Source: Kluyvera ascorbata_C (GTDB lineage: Bacteria > Pseudomonadota > Gammaproteobacteria > Enterobacterales > Enterobacteriaceae). From it: a stretch of DNA of 64,000 nucleotides. The stretch is from assembly GCF_044197065.1 (NCBI RefSeq), contig NZ_JBIQOI010000003.1, positions 248,001 to 312,000 of the forward strand, written 5' to 3'. The number at the start of each line of letters is the position of its first letter. Position 1 is the first letter of the stretch. The translations under genes and the position numbers were made by a program. Below, piece after piece: positions 53,322-64,000 of the stretch. The notes below the pieces were generated by a model, which saw only the letters and a program-made list of their open reading frames with translations, was not told the origin of the DNA and did not search any database.

Positions 53322-53380
53322 ACCCTCACCCCAGCCCTCTCCCATAGGGAGAGGGAGAAAACCAGCATGGTGAGGGTTTT
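53322..53380. terminator. Nested interspersed palindrome and bidirectional terminator between chrR and adeP
   Basis: Outer arms ACCCTCACC (53322-53330) and GGTGAGGGT (53369-53377) enclose a perfect inner hairpin CCCTCTCCC/GGGAGAGGG (53335-53343, 53347-53355), with A/T tracts on both sides. Such nested palindromes occur dispersed in enterobacterial genomes; here one lies between two convergent genes. Confidence 0.85.
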
Positions 53381-53385
53381 CTTAC

Positions 53386-54723
53386 TTAGTGTGCATCAAT
53401 AAACACAATCTTCAGTACGAACAGCAGTGCGACAACAATCACACACGGGCTGAGGTCGCGGAAACGACCGGTACCGATTTTCATTACGCAGTAAGAGATA
53501 AAGCCCAGCGCGATACCTTCGGTGATTGAGAAGCTGAACGGCATCATCACGGCGGTAATAAACGCTGGAACAGCTTCGGTCAGGTCATCCCACTTCACGC
53601 GAGACAGGCTGGATGTCATCAGGACACCCACGTAAATCAGCGCGCCAGCAGCCGCGTAGCCTGGCACCATCCCCGCCAGCGGCGACAGGAAGATAACCAG
53701 CAGGAACAGCAGACCGACAACCACCGCCGTCAGACCGGTACGACCACCTACGGAGACACCGGAGGAAGACTCAATATACGCGGTGACGGAAGAAGTACCG
53801 ATAAAGGAACCCGCAACCGAGGAGACGCTATCCACGAACAGCGCCTGCTTCATGCGTGGGAACTTACCTTTCGCGTCGGCCAGACCGGCTTTGTCGGTCA
53901 CACCAATCAGCGTGCCGGAGGAGTCGAACAGGTTAACCAGCATGAAGGAGAAGATAACCCCCGCCAGACCCAGGTTGAAGGAGCCCGCCAGGTCAACGTG
54001 ACCGACCACGGTGGTAATGCTCGGTGGCGCGGAAACGATGCCGCTGTAGTGCACATCACCCAGCATCCAGCCCAGCAGCGTGGTCACCACGATGGAGACC
54101 AGCACCGCAGCGTGAATGTTGCGAGAGGCCAGAATCGCAATGATAAAGAAGCCCAGCACGCCCAGCAGTACGCTGTGAGAAGTCAGGTTACCGATAGATA
54201 CCAGGGTGTCCTGGTTCGCCACGATAACGCCGGCGTTTTTCAGGCCCATCATACCGATGAACAGACCGATACCGCTGGTGATACCCACACGCAGGCTCAC
54301 CGGGATATTGGCAATCATCCAATAGCGCACGCGGAAAATCGTCAATAGCAGCAGACCGATAGCGCCCCAGAAGATGGCGCCCATACCCACCTGCCACGGC
54401 AGGCCCATTGCCTGCACCACCACGAACGCGAAGAAGGCGTTCAGACCCATCGCCGGAGCCAATGCCACCGGCAGGTTGGCGAATACGCCCATCAGGATAC
54501 TGCCCAGCGCCGCAATCAAGCAGGTGGTGACGAACACCGCGCTGGTGTCCATGCCAGCGACACCAAGAATTTGCGGGTTAACGAAAACGATGTAGACCAT
54601 CGTCAGGAAGGTCGTGAAACCGGCGATCACTTCGGTACGTGCCGTCGTGCCGTGCTCGCGCAGCTTAAACACGCGCTCCAGTATCCCCTGACCGGAAGCC
54701 GGGGTGGTGTGTTGTTGACTCAT
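53386..54723 (-). CDS. adeP: Adenine permease AdeP (YieG)
   Basis: Inner-membrane high-affinity adenine:H+ symporter of the NCS2/AzgA family. The 445-residue length equals E. coli AdeP, with about twelve to fourteen helices. The early V-F-V-N-P-Q-I-L segment and the later S-S-V-T-A-Y-I-E-S-S-S-G region (about residues 311-322) form the substrate site. It stands alone, divergent from yieH, and a PurR-like operator lies in its promoter region. Confidence 0.95.
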   Translation of the reverse strand: MSQQHTTPASGQGILERVFKLREHGTTARTEVIAGFTTFLTMVYIVFVNPQILGVAGMDTSAVFVTTCLIAALGSILMGVFANLPVALAPAMGLNAFFAFVVVQAMGLPWQVGMGAIFWGAIGLLLLTIFRVRYWMIANIPVSLRVGITSGIGLFIGMMGLKNAGVIVANQDTLVSIGNLTSHSVLLGVLGFFIIAILASRNIHAAVLVSIVVTTLLGWMLGDVHYSGIVSAPPSITTVVGHVDLAGSFNLGLAGVIFSFMLVNLFDSSGTLIGVTDKAGLADAKGKFPRMKQALFVDSVSSVAGSFIGTSSVTAYIESSSGVSVGGRTGLTAVVVGLLFLLVIFLSPLAGMVPGYAAAGALIYVGVLMTSSLSRVKWDDLTEAVPAFITAVMMPFSFSITEGIALGFISYCVMKIGTGRFRDLSPCVIVVALLFVLKIVFIDAH

Positions 54724-54826
54724 TATTAATTTCCGCAGACATGGAAGGAAAATTCGTCGCTATCCTATACCAAAATGCGACAATAGGCGCGGTTGCGAGA
54801 TACTTTTTTTCATTGATTTTGCTTAT

Positions 54827-54842
54827 ACGGCAACGATTGCGT
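54827..54842 (-). promoter_or_regulatory. PurR operator-like site before adeP
   Basis: ACGGCAACGATTGCGT agrees with the palindromic PurR consensus ACGCAAACGTTTGCGT at 13 of 16 positions. It lies about 104 bases before the adeP start. Control of adeP by PurR fits its role. Confidence 0.65.
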
Positions 54843-54892
54843 CTCTCAATTCGGCATTACGTAAACGTTAAACTTGTTAAAAAGGAAATGAC

Positions 54893-55558
54893 ATGTCCGG
54901 AGTTGAAGCGGTTTTTTTCGACTGTGACGGCACGCTGGTAGACAGCGAAGTGATCTGTTCACGGGCCTACGTCCATATGTTTAAAACATTTGGCATCACG
55001 CTCGATCTGGAAGAGATTTTTAAACGTTTCAAGGGCGTAAAGCTCTACGAGATTATCGACATCATCAACGATGAGCACGGTACCCATCTGGAAAAAGCCG
55101 AGCTAGAACCGGTTTACCGCGCCGAGGTCGCACGCCTGTTCGACACCGAGCTGGAAGTGATTTCCGGGGCGAATGCGTTACTCGATGCGGTTAGCGTGCC
55201 GATGTGCGTCGTATCGAACGGCCCGGTCAGCAAAATGCAGCATTCGCTGGGCAAGCTGGGGATGTTGCATCATTTCCCACAGAAGCTGTTCAGCGGCTAT
55301 GACATCCAGCGCTGGAAGCCAGACCCGGCGCTGATGCACCACGCTGCAAAAGCGATGAACGTAGATGTGGAGAAGTGCATTCTGGTGGATGACTCTTCCG
55401 CTGGCGCGCAATCGGGGATTGATGCGGGCATGGAGGTGTTCTACTTCTGCGCCGACCCGCACAACAAACCGATCGTTCACCCGAAGGTGACGACGTTTAC
55501 CGATCTGGCGGAACTACCTGCACTATGGAAAGCGCGCGGGTGGAACATCGTAGGTTAA
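54893..55558 (+). CDS. yieH: 6-phosphogluconate phosphatase YieH (HAD family)
   Basis: A 221-residue HAD phosphatase that in E. coli dephosphorylates 6-phosphogluconate. Motif I is F-D-C-D-G-T-L-V-D-S (about residues 9-18) with Asp10 as nucleophile. Motif II is V-V-S-N-G-P (about 105-110), the Lys of motif III lies in K-P-D-P-A-L, and motif IV is V-D-D-S-S-A-G (about 164-170). ATG 54893 follows AAAGGAAA. The gene is convergent with phoU across a BIME. Confidence 0.95.
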   Translation: MSGVEAVFFDCDGTLVDSEVICSRAYVHMFKTFGITLDLEEIFKRFKGVKLYEIIDIINDEHGTHLEKAELEPVYRAEVARLFDTELEVISGANALLDAVSVPMCVVSNGPVSKMQHSLGKLGMLHHFPQKLFSGYDIQRWKPDPALMHHAAKAMNVDVEKCILVDDSSAGAQSGIDAGMEVFYFCADPHNKPIVHPKVTTFTDLAELPALWKARGWNIVG

Positions 55559-55561
55559 ACC

Positions 55562-55640
55562 GTAGGCCTGATAAGCGAAGCGCCATCAGGCAGCATTACG
55601 CAGAATGCCGGATGGCGGCGTAACGCCTTATCCGGCCTAC
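55562..55640. repeat. REP/BIME between yieH and phoU
   Basis: A GTAGGCCTGATAAGCG unit and a GCCGGATGGCGGCG/TATCCGGCCTAC unit between convergent genes. A further hairpin, CGCCGGG (55649-55655) with CCCGGCG (55660-55666), lies between it and the phoU stop. Confidence 0.9.
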
Positions 55641-55672
55641 TATAGCGACGCCGGGGGTGCCCGGCGGACCGC

Positions 55673-56398
55673 TTATTCCTTAGGATCTTTCCCTGCGAGC
55701 AGTTTATCCAGCTCATCACCACCGACGTGACGGAAGTCTTGTCCCTTCACAAAGTAGAAGATGTATTCGCAGATATTCTGGCAGCGGTCGCCGATACGCT
55801 CGATAGAGCGCGCACAGAACAGCGCGGTCAACACGCTTGGAATGGTGCGCGAGTCTTCCATCATGTAGGTCATCAACTGACGCACGATGCCTTCATATTC
55901 CTGGTCAACTTTCTTGTCTTCACGGTAGATACGCACCGCTTCGTCAAGATCCATACGCGCAAACGCGTCCAGCACGTCATGCAGCATCTGCACGGTGTGG
56001 CGGCCCAGCGACTCCAGGCTCACCAGCAGCGGTTGGTGCTGTTGGGAGAATTTCTCCAGCGCAGTGCGGCAGATTTTATCCGCCACGTCACCAATACGTT
56101 CCAGCTCGGCGATGGTTTTGATAATCGCCATCACCAGACGTAGGTCGCTCGCCGTTGGCTGGCGCTTGGCAATGATGCGCACGCAGGCTTCATCAATCGC
56201 CACTTCCATCATGTTGACGTGTTTATCACCGTCGATGACGCGCTTCGCCAGTTCGCTATCCTGGTTGTGCATAGCGGTAATCGCATCAGAAAGCTGCTGC
56301 TCTACCATGCCGCCCATGGTCATCACCTGGGTGCGGATGCTTTCCAGTTCTGCGTTGAACTGGCCGGAAATATGTTTATTAAGGTTTAAATTATCCAC
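55673..56398 (-). CDS. phoU: Phosphate-signalling protein PhoU
   Basis: Peripheral membrane regulator that links the Pst transporter with the PhoR kinase and keeps the Pho regulon off when phosphate is plentiful. The 241-residue protein consists of two three-helix bundles (about residues 10-110 and 120-220), each with the E-R-I-G-D-x-x-x-N/D-I-C metal-binding motif ([11 protein letters not shown] and [11 protein letters not shown]). GTG 56398 is the start matching the conserved D-N-L-N-L-N-K; an open upstream extension is not conserved. It lies 13 bases after pstB. Confidence 0.96.
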   Translation of the reverse strand: MDNLNLNKHISGQFNAELESIRTQVMTMGGMVEQQLSDAITAMHNQDSELAKRVIDGDKHVNMMEVAIDEACVRIIAKRQPTASDLRLVMAIIKTIAELERIGDVADKICRTALEKFSQQHQPLLVSLESLGRHTVQMLHDVLDAFARMDLDEAVRIYREDKKVDQEYEGIVRQLMTYMMEDSRTIPSVLTALFCARSIERIGDRCQNICEYIFYFVKGQDFRHVGGDELDKLLAGKDPKE

Positions 56399-56411
56399 AG
56401 TTCTCTCCCGA

Positions 56412-59096
<2,685 letters not shown>

Positions 59097-59139
59097 TCAC
59101 TCTTTCCAGTTTAAAATCCGCCACGACATTTACACGTTG

Positions 59140-59158
59140 CCCGGCGTTTCCGCCGGGC
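59140..59158 (-). terminator. Intercistronic hairpin between pstS and pstC
   Basis: GCCCGGCG/CGCCGGGC is a strong stem without a long U-run. It can act as a partial terminator or a 3' stabiliser, giving more pstS than downstream message, a pattern common in binding-protein ABC operons. Confidence 0.65.
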
Positions 59159-59166
59159 TACCGTAA

Positions 59167-60449
<1,283 letters not shown>

Positions 60450-60487
60450 AAAAAAAATCCGGCTGCGCCTGAGGGCAGAGCCGGATC
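60450..60487 (-). terminator. glmS intrinsic terminator
   Basis: ATCCGGCTGCGCC pairing with GGCAGAGCCGGAT (some mismatches near the loop) is followed on the minus strand by seven U residues, about 18 bases after the glmS stop. Confidence 0.9.
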
Positions 60488-60560
60488 GTTTTGACTAAAC
60501 GTACTTATTCGACGGTAACCGACTTCGCGAGGTTACGCGGCTGATCCACATCGGTGCCTT
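60478..60560. other. Vacant attTn7 site (glmS 3' end)
   Basis: The conserved glmS end encoding [18 protein letters not shown] is the TnsD recognition region, and Tn7-type elements insert about 25 bases beyond the stop. Here the sequence runs into the native terminator and pst promoter, so the site is empty. Confidence 0.7.
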
Positions 60561-62334
60561 TGATCAGCGCCACATGGTAAGCCAACAACTGCAGCGGCAC
60601 GGTGTAGAAGATAGGTGCAATCACCTCTTCCACATGCGGCATCTCGATGATGTGCATGTTGTCGCTGTTACTGAACGCCGCATCACGATCGGCAAACACA
60701 TACAGCTCACCGCCGCGCGCGCGTACCTCTTCAATGTTGGACTTCAGTTTTTCTAGCAGTTCGTTATTCGGCGCGACCACGATAACCGGCATATCTGCGT
60801 CGATAAGCGCCAGCGGGCCGTGCTTCAGCTCGCCTGCGGCATACGCTTCCGCATGAATGTAGGAGATCTCTTTGAGCTTCAGCGCACCTTCCAGCGCGAT
60901 CGGGTACTGATCGCCACGGCCAAGGAACAGCGCGTGATGCTTGTCAGAGAAATCTTCTGCCAGCGCTTCAATGCGTTTGTCCTGCGACAGCATCTGCTCA
61001 ATGCGGCTTGGCAGTGCCTGCAGCGCATGAACAATCTCATGCTCTACGGACGCATCAGCTCCTTTCAGGCGCGCCATCTTCGCCACCAACATCAGCAGAA
61101 CCGTCAACTGAGTGGTAAACGCTTTGGTGGACGCCACGCCAATTTCCGCCCCGGCGTTGGTCATAATCGCCAGATCGGACTCACGCACCAGCGACGAACC
61201 GGCGACGTTACAAATCGCCAGCGAGCCCAGATAACCCAGCTCTTTGGTGAGGCGCAGGCCAGCCAGCGTGTCGGCGGTTTCGCCAGACTGCGACAGGGTG
61301 ATGACCAGGCTGTTCGGACGCACGGCCGATTTGCGATAGCGGAACTCCGAGGCAATTTCGACGTCGCACGGCATGCCAGCCAGTGATTCAAACCAGTAGC
61401 GCGCGACCATCCCGGAGTTATAGGAGGTGCCGCAGGCGATAATCTGGATATGCTCAACACGAGATAGCAGCGCGTCGGCCTGTGGGCCCAGCTCGCTGAG
61501 GTCCACTTCGCCGTGGCTGATACGCCCGGTTAAGGTGTTTTTGATGGCGTTCGGCTGTTCGTAGATCTCTTTCTGCATATAGTGACGATAAATACCTTTA
61601 TCGCCCGCATCGTATTGCAGATTAGATTCGATCTCCTGACGATTCACGCTGGCACCGGACTTATCAAAGACCGCGACCGAACGGCGCGTTACTTCGGCGA
61701 TATCGCCCTCTTCGAGGAAGATAAAGCGACGGGTGACCGGCAGCAGCGCCAGTTGATCAGAAGCGATAAAGTTCTCGCCCATGCCGAGGCCGATAACCAG
61801 CGGGCTACCGGAACGCGCGGCCAGCAGCGTGCTTGGGTCGCGGGAGTCCATAATCACCGTGCCGTAGGCACCGCGAAGTTGCGGGATAGCGCGCAGCACC
61901 GCTTCACGCAGCGTACCGCCCTGTTCCATCTCCCAGTGCACTAAGTGAGCGATCACTTCGGTGTCGGTCGCTGAAACAAAAACATAGCCACGCGCCTGCA
62001 GCATTTCGCGCAGCGGTTCGTGGTTTTCGATGATGCCGTTATGCACCACCGCAATGTGGTCAGAAACATGCGGATGCGCGTTGCCTTCCGACGGTTCGCC
62101 GTGGGTTGCCCAGCGGGTGTGAGCAATACCCGTGCCGCCCACCAGCGGGTGTTCTTCCGCGGCTTTGGACAGCATCTGGACTTTCCCCAAACGACGTAGG
62201 CGGGTCATATGACCTTCTGCGTCTACCACGGCCAGACCCGCAGAGTCATAACCACGGTATTCCAGGCGACGGAGACCTTCGAGAAGGATTTCAGCTACAT
62301 CACGTTGCGCGACTGCGCCAACAATTCCACACAT
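60505..62334 (-). CDS. glmS: Glucosamine-6-phosphate synthase GlmS
   Basis: Makes glucosamine-6-phosphate from fructose-6-phosphate and glutamine, the entry to cell-wall amino sugars. The 609 residues have the E. coli length. The N-terminal glutaminase begins with the nucleophile Cys2 (M-C-G-I-V-G-A) and runs to about 240; two SIS isomerase domains follow, with the C-terminal tail A-K-S-V-T-V-E. It is co-transcribed after glmU. The leader contains REP and stem sequences, and in E. coli its translation needs the sRNA GlmZ. Confidence 0.98.
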   Translation of the reverse strand: MCGIVGAVAQRDVAEILLEGLRRLEYRGYDSAGLAVVDAEGHMTRLRRLGKVQMLSKAAEEHPLVGGTGIAHTRWATHGEPSEGNAHPHVSDHIAVVHNGIIENHEPLREMLQARGYVFVSATDTEVIAHLVHWEMEQGGTLREAVLRAIPQLRGAYGTVIMDSRDPSTLLAARSGSPLVIGLGMGENFIASDQLALLPVTRRFIFLEEGDIAEVTRRSVAVFDKSGASVNRQEIESNLQYDAGDKGIYRHYMQKEIYEQPNAIKNTLTGRISHGEVDLSELGPQADALLSRVEHIQIIACGTSYNSGMVARYWFESLAGMPCDVEIASEFRYRKSAVRPNSLVITLSQSGETADTLAGLRLTKELGYLGSLAICNVAGSSLVRESDLAIMTNAGAEIGVASTKAFTTQLTVLLMLVAKMARLKGADASVEHEIVHALQALPSRIEQMLSQDKRIEALAEDFSDKHHALFLGRGDQYPIALEGALKLKEISYIHAEAYAAGELKHGPLALIDADMPVIVVAPNNELLEKLKSNIEEVRARGGELYVFADRDAAFSNSDNMHIIEMPHVEEVIAPIFYTVPLQLLAYHVALIKGTDVDQPRNLAKSVTVE

Positions 62335-62523
62335 AGTTTTCTATTCCGATTTTGGCGTTATGCCATGCGTTGTCGGTCAACCTGTTGCCCGTATTCCGGG
62401 CGCCCCGAGCCTTGTAGAGAGTGGGGTTATTTTTATAGGTACTGCTTTTTGGGCGGGAGATTATGTTATCTCCTCACCCTTGTCTGCCTGATGGCGACTA
62501 CGCCTTATCAGGCCTACATAAAA
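62335..62523 (-). promoter_or_regulatory. glmU-glmS intercistronic leader
   Basis: A 189-base leader with a REP near glmU (62485-62518) and a GC-rich stem (GGGCGCCCGGAATACGGGC on the minus strand) upstream of a weak ribosome-binding site, GGAATAGAAAAC. In E. coli the corresponding leader hides the glmS start and is opened by GlmZ with Hfq. The layout here is compatible with this. Confidence 0.6.
62485..62518. repeat. Single REP between glmU and glmS
   Basis: GCCTGATGGCGACTACGCCTTATCAGGC forms one REP hairpin directly after the glmU stop, inside the glmUS message. Confidence 0.88.
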
Positions 62524-63894
62524 CTACTTCTTCTTCACCGGGCGCTGCCAGCCTTGCTTGTGTACCTGCGGTACGCGGCTCAGCACCAGTTCGTTATCAG
62601 CAACATCGCGGGTCACGGTGGTACCGGCCGCGATAGTGACACCTTTGCCAATGGTGACCGGAGCAACCAATTGGCTGTCGGAGCCGACAAAAACGTCATC
62701 GCCAATAATCGTTTTAAACTTGTTGGCACCATCGTAGTTGCAGGTAATGGTACCCGCGCCGATGTTCACGTTGTCGCCAATTTCCGCGTCGCCGAGGTAG
62801 GTCAGGTGACCGGCTTTCGAGCCTTTACCCAGACGCGCTTTTTTCATTTCGACGAAATTACCCACGTGCGCGCCTTCCAGCAGCTCAGCGCCAGGACGCA
62901 GACGAGCAAACGGGCCGATGGTGCAGGCGGCCTCCAGATGAGCATCTTCCACAACGCTGTACGGGCTGATTTCACAGTCGTCGCCGATGGTGGCGTTTTT
63001 AATCACGCAGCCCGCGCCGATTTTGACGCGATGACCCAGCACCACGTTGCCTTCAAGGATAACGTTAGTATCAATTTCGACATCACGCCCGTGAGACAGG
63101 GTGCCTCGCAGGTCAAAACGCGCTGGGTCACGCAGCATCACGCCTGCCAGCAGCAGTTTTTCAGCCTGTTCGGACTGATAAATACGCTCAAGACGGGCAA
63201 GCTGCAGGCGGTTATTCACGCCGTCAGTTTCACTGATACGCGCCGGGTGAACCGCAGCAATTTCGCGGCCTTCGTGGTATGCCATGGCGATAATATCGGT
63301 GATATAAAATTCGCCCTGCGCATTGTTGTTGTTCAGTTTCGCCAGCCAGCGCTTCAGGTCCGCGCCGTTAGCAATCAGGATACCGGTGTTAATTTCCTGA
63401 ATCTGACGCTGTGCTTCGGTGGCATCTTTGTGCTCAACAATGCCGGTCACTTTGCCGTTTTCACGGGTAATACGGCCATAGCCGCTCGGATCGTCCAGCA
63501 CCACAGTCAGCAGGCCAATCCCGCCCTGCGGCTTGGCTTCACGCAGGCGTTGCAGCGTTTCAACAGAGATCAGCGGCACGTCGCCGTAGAGCATCAGAAT
63601 ATCTTCGTCATCCGCGAAGAACGGCGCAGCCTGCTGCATTGCATGACCGGTGCCCAGCTGTTCAGCCTGTAGCACCCAGTTGAGGTTATCGTCGGATAAG
63701 ATTTGCTTAAGTAAATCACCGCCGTGACCGTACACCAGGTGAACCTGGTTCGCGCCAACATGATTCGCGGCATCAATAACATGCTGCACCATCGGCTTGC
63801 CCGCCAGGGTGTGCAGCACTTTTGGGAGATCGGAATACATACGCGTGCCTTTGCCTGCGGCAAGGATCACAACGCTCATGGTACGGTTAGACAT
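62524..63894 (-). CDS. glmU: Bifunctional UDP-GlcNAc synthase GlmU
   Basis: Acetylates glucosamine-1-phosphate and joins it to UTP to give UDP-N-acetylglucosamine, the precursor of peptidoglycan and LPS. The uridylyltransferase domain (about residues 1-228) starts with [11 protein letters not shown]. The left-handed parallel beta-helix acetyltransferase domain (about 250-456) has hexapeptide repeats and the catalytic His in the [10 protein letters not shown] region. Length 456 residues as in E. coli. First gene of glmUS. Confidence 0.98.
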   Translation of the reverse strand: MSNRTMSVVILAAGKGTRMYSDLPKVLHTLAGKPMVQHVIDAANHVGANQVHLVYGHGGDLLKQILSDDNLNWVLQAEQLGTGHAMQQAAPFFADDEDILMLYGDVPLISVETLQRLREAKPQGGIGLLTVVLDDPSGYGRITRENGKVTGIVEHKDATEAQRQIQEINTGILIANGADLKRWLAKLNNNNAQGEFYITDIIAMAYHEGREIAAVHPARISETDGVNNRLQLARLERIYQSEQAEKLLLAGVMLRDPARFDLRGTLSHGRDVEIDTNVILEGNVVLGHRVKIGAGCVIKNATIGDDCEISPYSVVEDAHLEAACTIGPFARLRPGAELLEGAHVGNFVEMKKARLGKGSKAGHLTYLGDAEIGDNVNIGAGTITCNYDGANKFKTIIGDDVFVGSDSQLVAPVTIGKGVTIAAGTTVTRDVADNELVLSRVPQVHKQGWQRPVKKK

Positions 63895-64000
63895 AGGTAT
63901 CCTGTCTGTAGATTAAGTATGAAGTAAAGCGGGTTAACGTTGAAAATTCTACATATTTTTCGCCATGAAATGGCTTGATGATAAAACGTTCAACATCCCC
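63895..64000 (-). promoter_or_regulatory. glmU upstream region (window edge)
   Basis: 106 bases of non-coding sequence upstream of glmU reach the window edge. AT-rich stretches (AAAATTCTACATATTTTTCG) may belong to a glmUS promoter; in E. coli atpC lies just beyond. No element could be assigned with confidence. Confidence 0.35.

Noticed and set aside
62209..63672. Long plus-strand open frame (487 codons) opposite glmU
   Set aside because: It is fully antisense to glmU, has no credible ribosome-binding site or domain, and results from the codon bias of the real gene. The same holds for the long frames opposite pstA (57169-58137) and yidC (45548-46675).

Overview
The window is chromosomal DNA from a member of the Enterobacteriaceae. 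Gene content and order follow the Escherichia/Salmonella chromosome between uhp and the atp operon, with ivbL, dnaA, rpmH, rnpA, yidC, mnmE, pst and glm all recognisable at near-full protein identity. Classic REP/BIME palindromes (GCCGGATGGCGGCG and GCCTGATGGCGC types) separate many transcription units. This REP type and the absence of tnaCAB between mnmE and mdtL would fit Citrobacter or a close relative, but I cannot fix the genus.

Layout, left to right. 1-634: 3' part of a LysR regulator. 777-5728: uhpT and uhpCBA (hexose-phosphate uptake and its two-component control). 5875-8061: ilvBN with the ivbL attenuator. 8282-10475: an EamA-type permease and emrD. 10570-14404: divergent dsdC / dsdXA (D-serine catabolism). 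14605-17171: a translationally coupled MFS transporter and cytoplasmic BNR_4 propeller. 17216-21313: a beta-glucoside PTS locus (IIB, GH1, IIC) with an AraC regulator. 21423-22679: yidF-yidG-yidH. 22839-26828: the alpha-glucoside PTS and GH4 hydrolase with a GntR regulator. 26785-31095: yidE, dinD, heat-shock ibpAB, yidQ. 31097-35649: yidR and a three-gene envelope operon. 35823-37158: yidA, yidB. 37343-43361: the dnaA-dnaN-recF-gyrB replication cluster. 44138-48031: rpmH-rnpA-yidD-yidC-mnmE running the opposite way. 48206-55558: mdtL, a foreign Stealth-family gene, yidZ, yieE, chrR, adeP, yieH. 55673-60207: pstSCAB-phoU. 60505-63894: glmUS.

Most of the window is core genome. The accessory content consists of the carbohydrate loci, the envelope operon, a dinD gene at an unusual place, and one clearly foreign insertion. 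That insertion is a low-GC Stealth-family (capsular polysaccharide hexose-phosphotransferase-like) gene between mdtL and yidZ. It is flanked by a second, diverged copy of the mdtL 3' end that still overlaps the yidZ start codon, which marks how the DNA entered. I regard this junction and the three-gene envelope operon (barrel protein, POTRA-less Omp85 barrel, DUF4056 protein, joined by TTG starts) as the two most interesting parts. No CRISPR array, tRNA, rRNA, IS element or prophage was seen.
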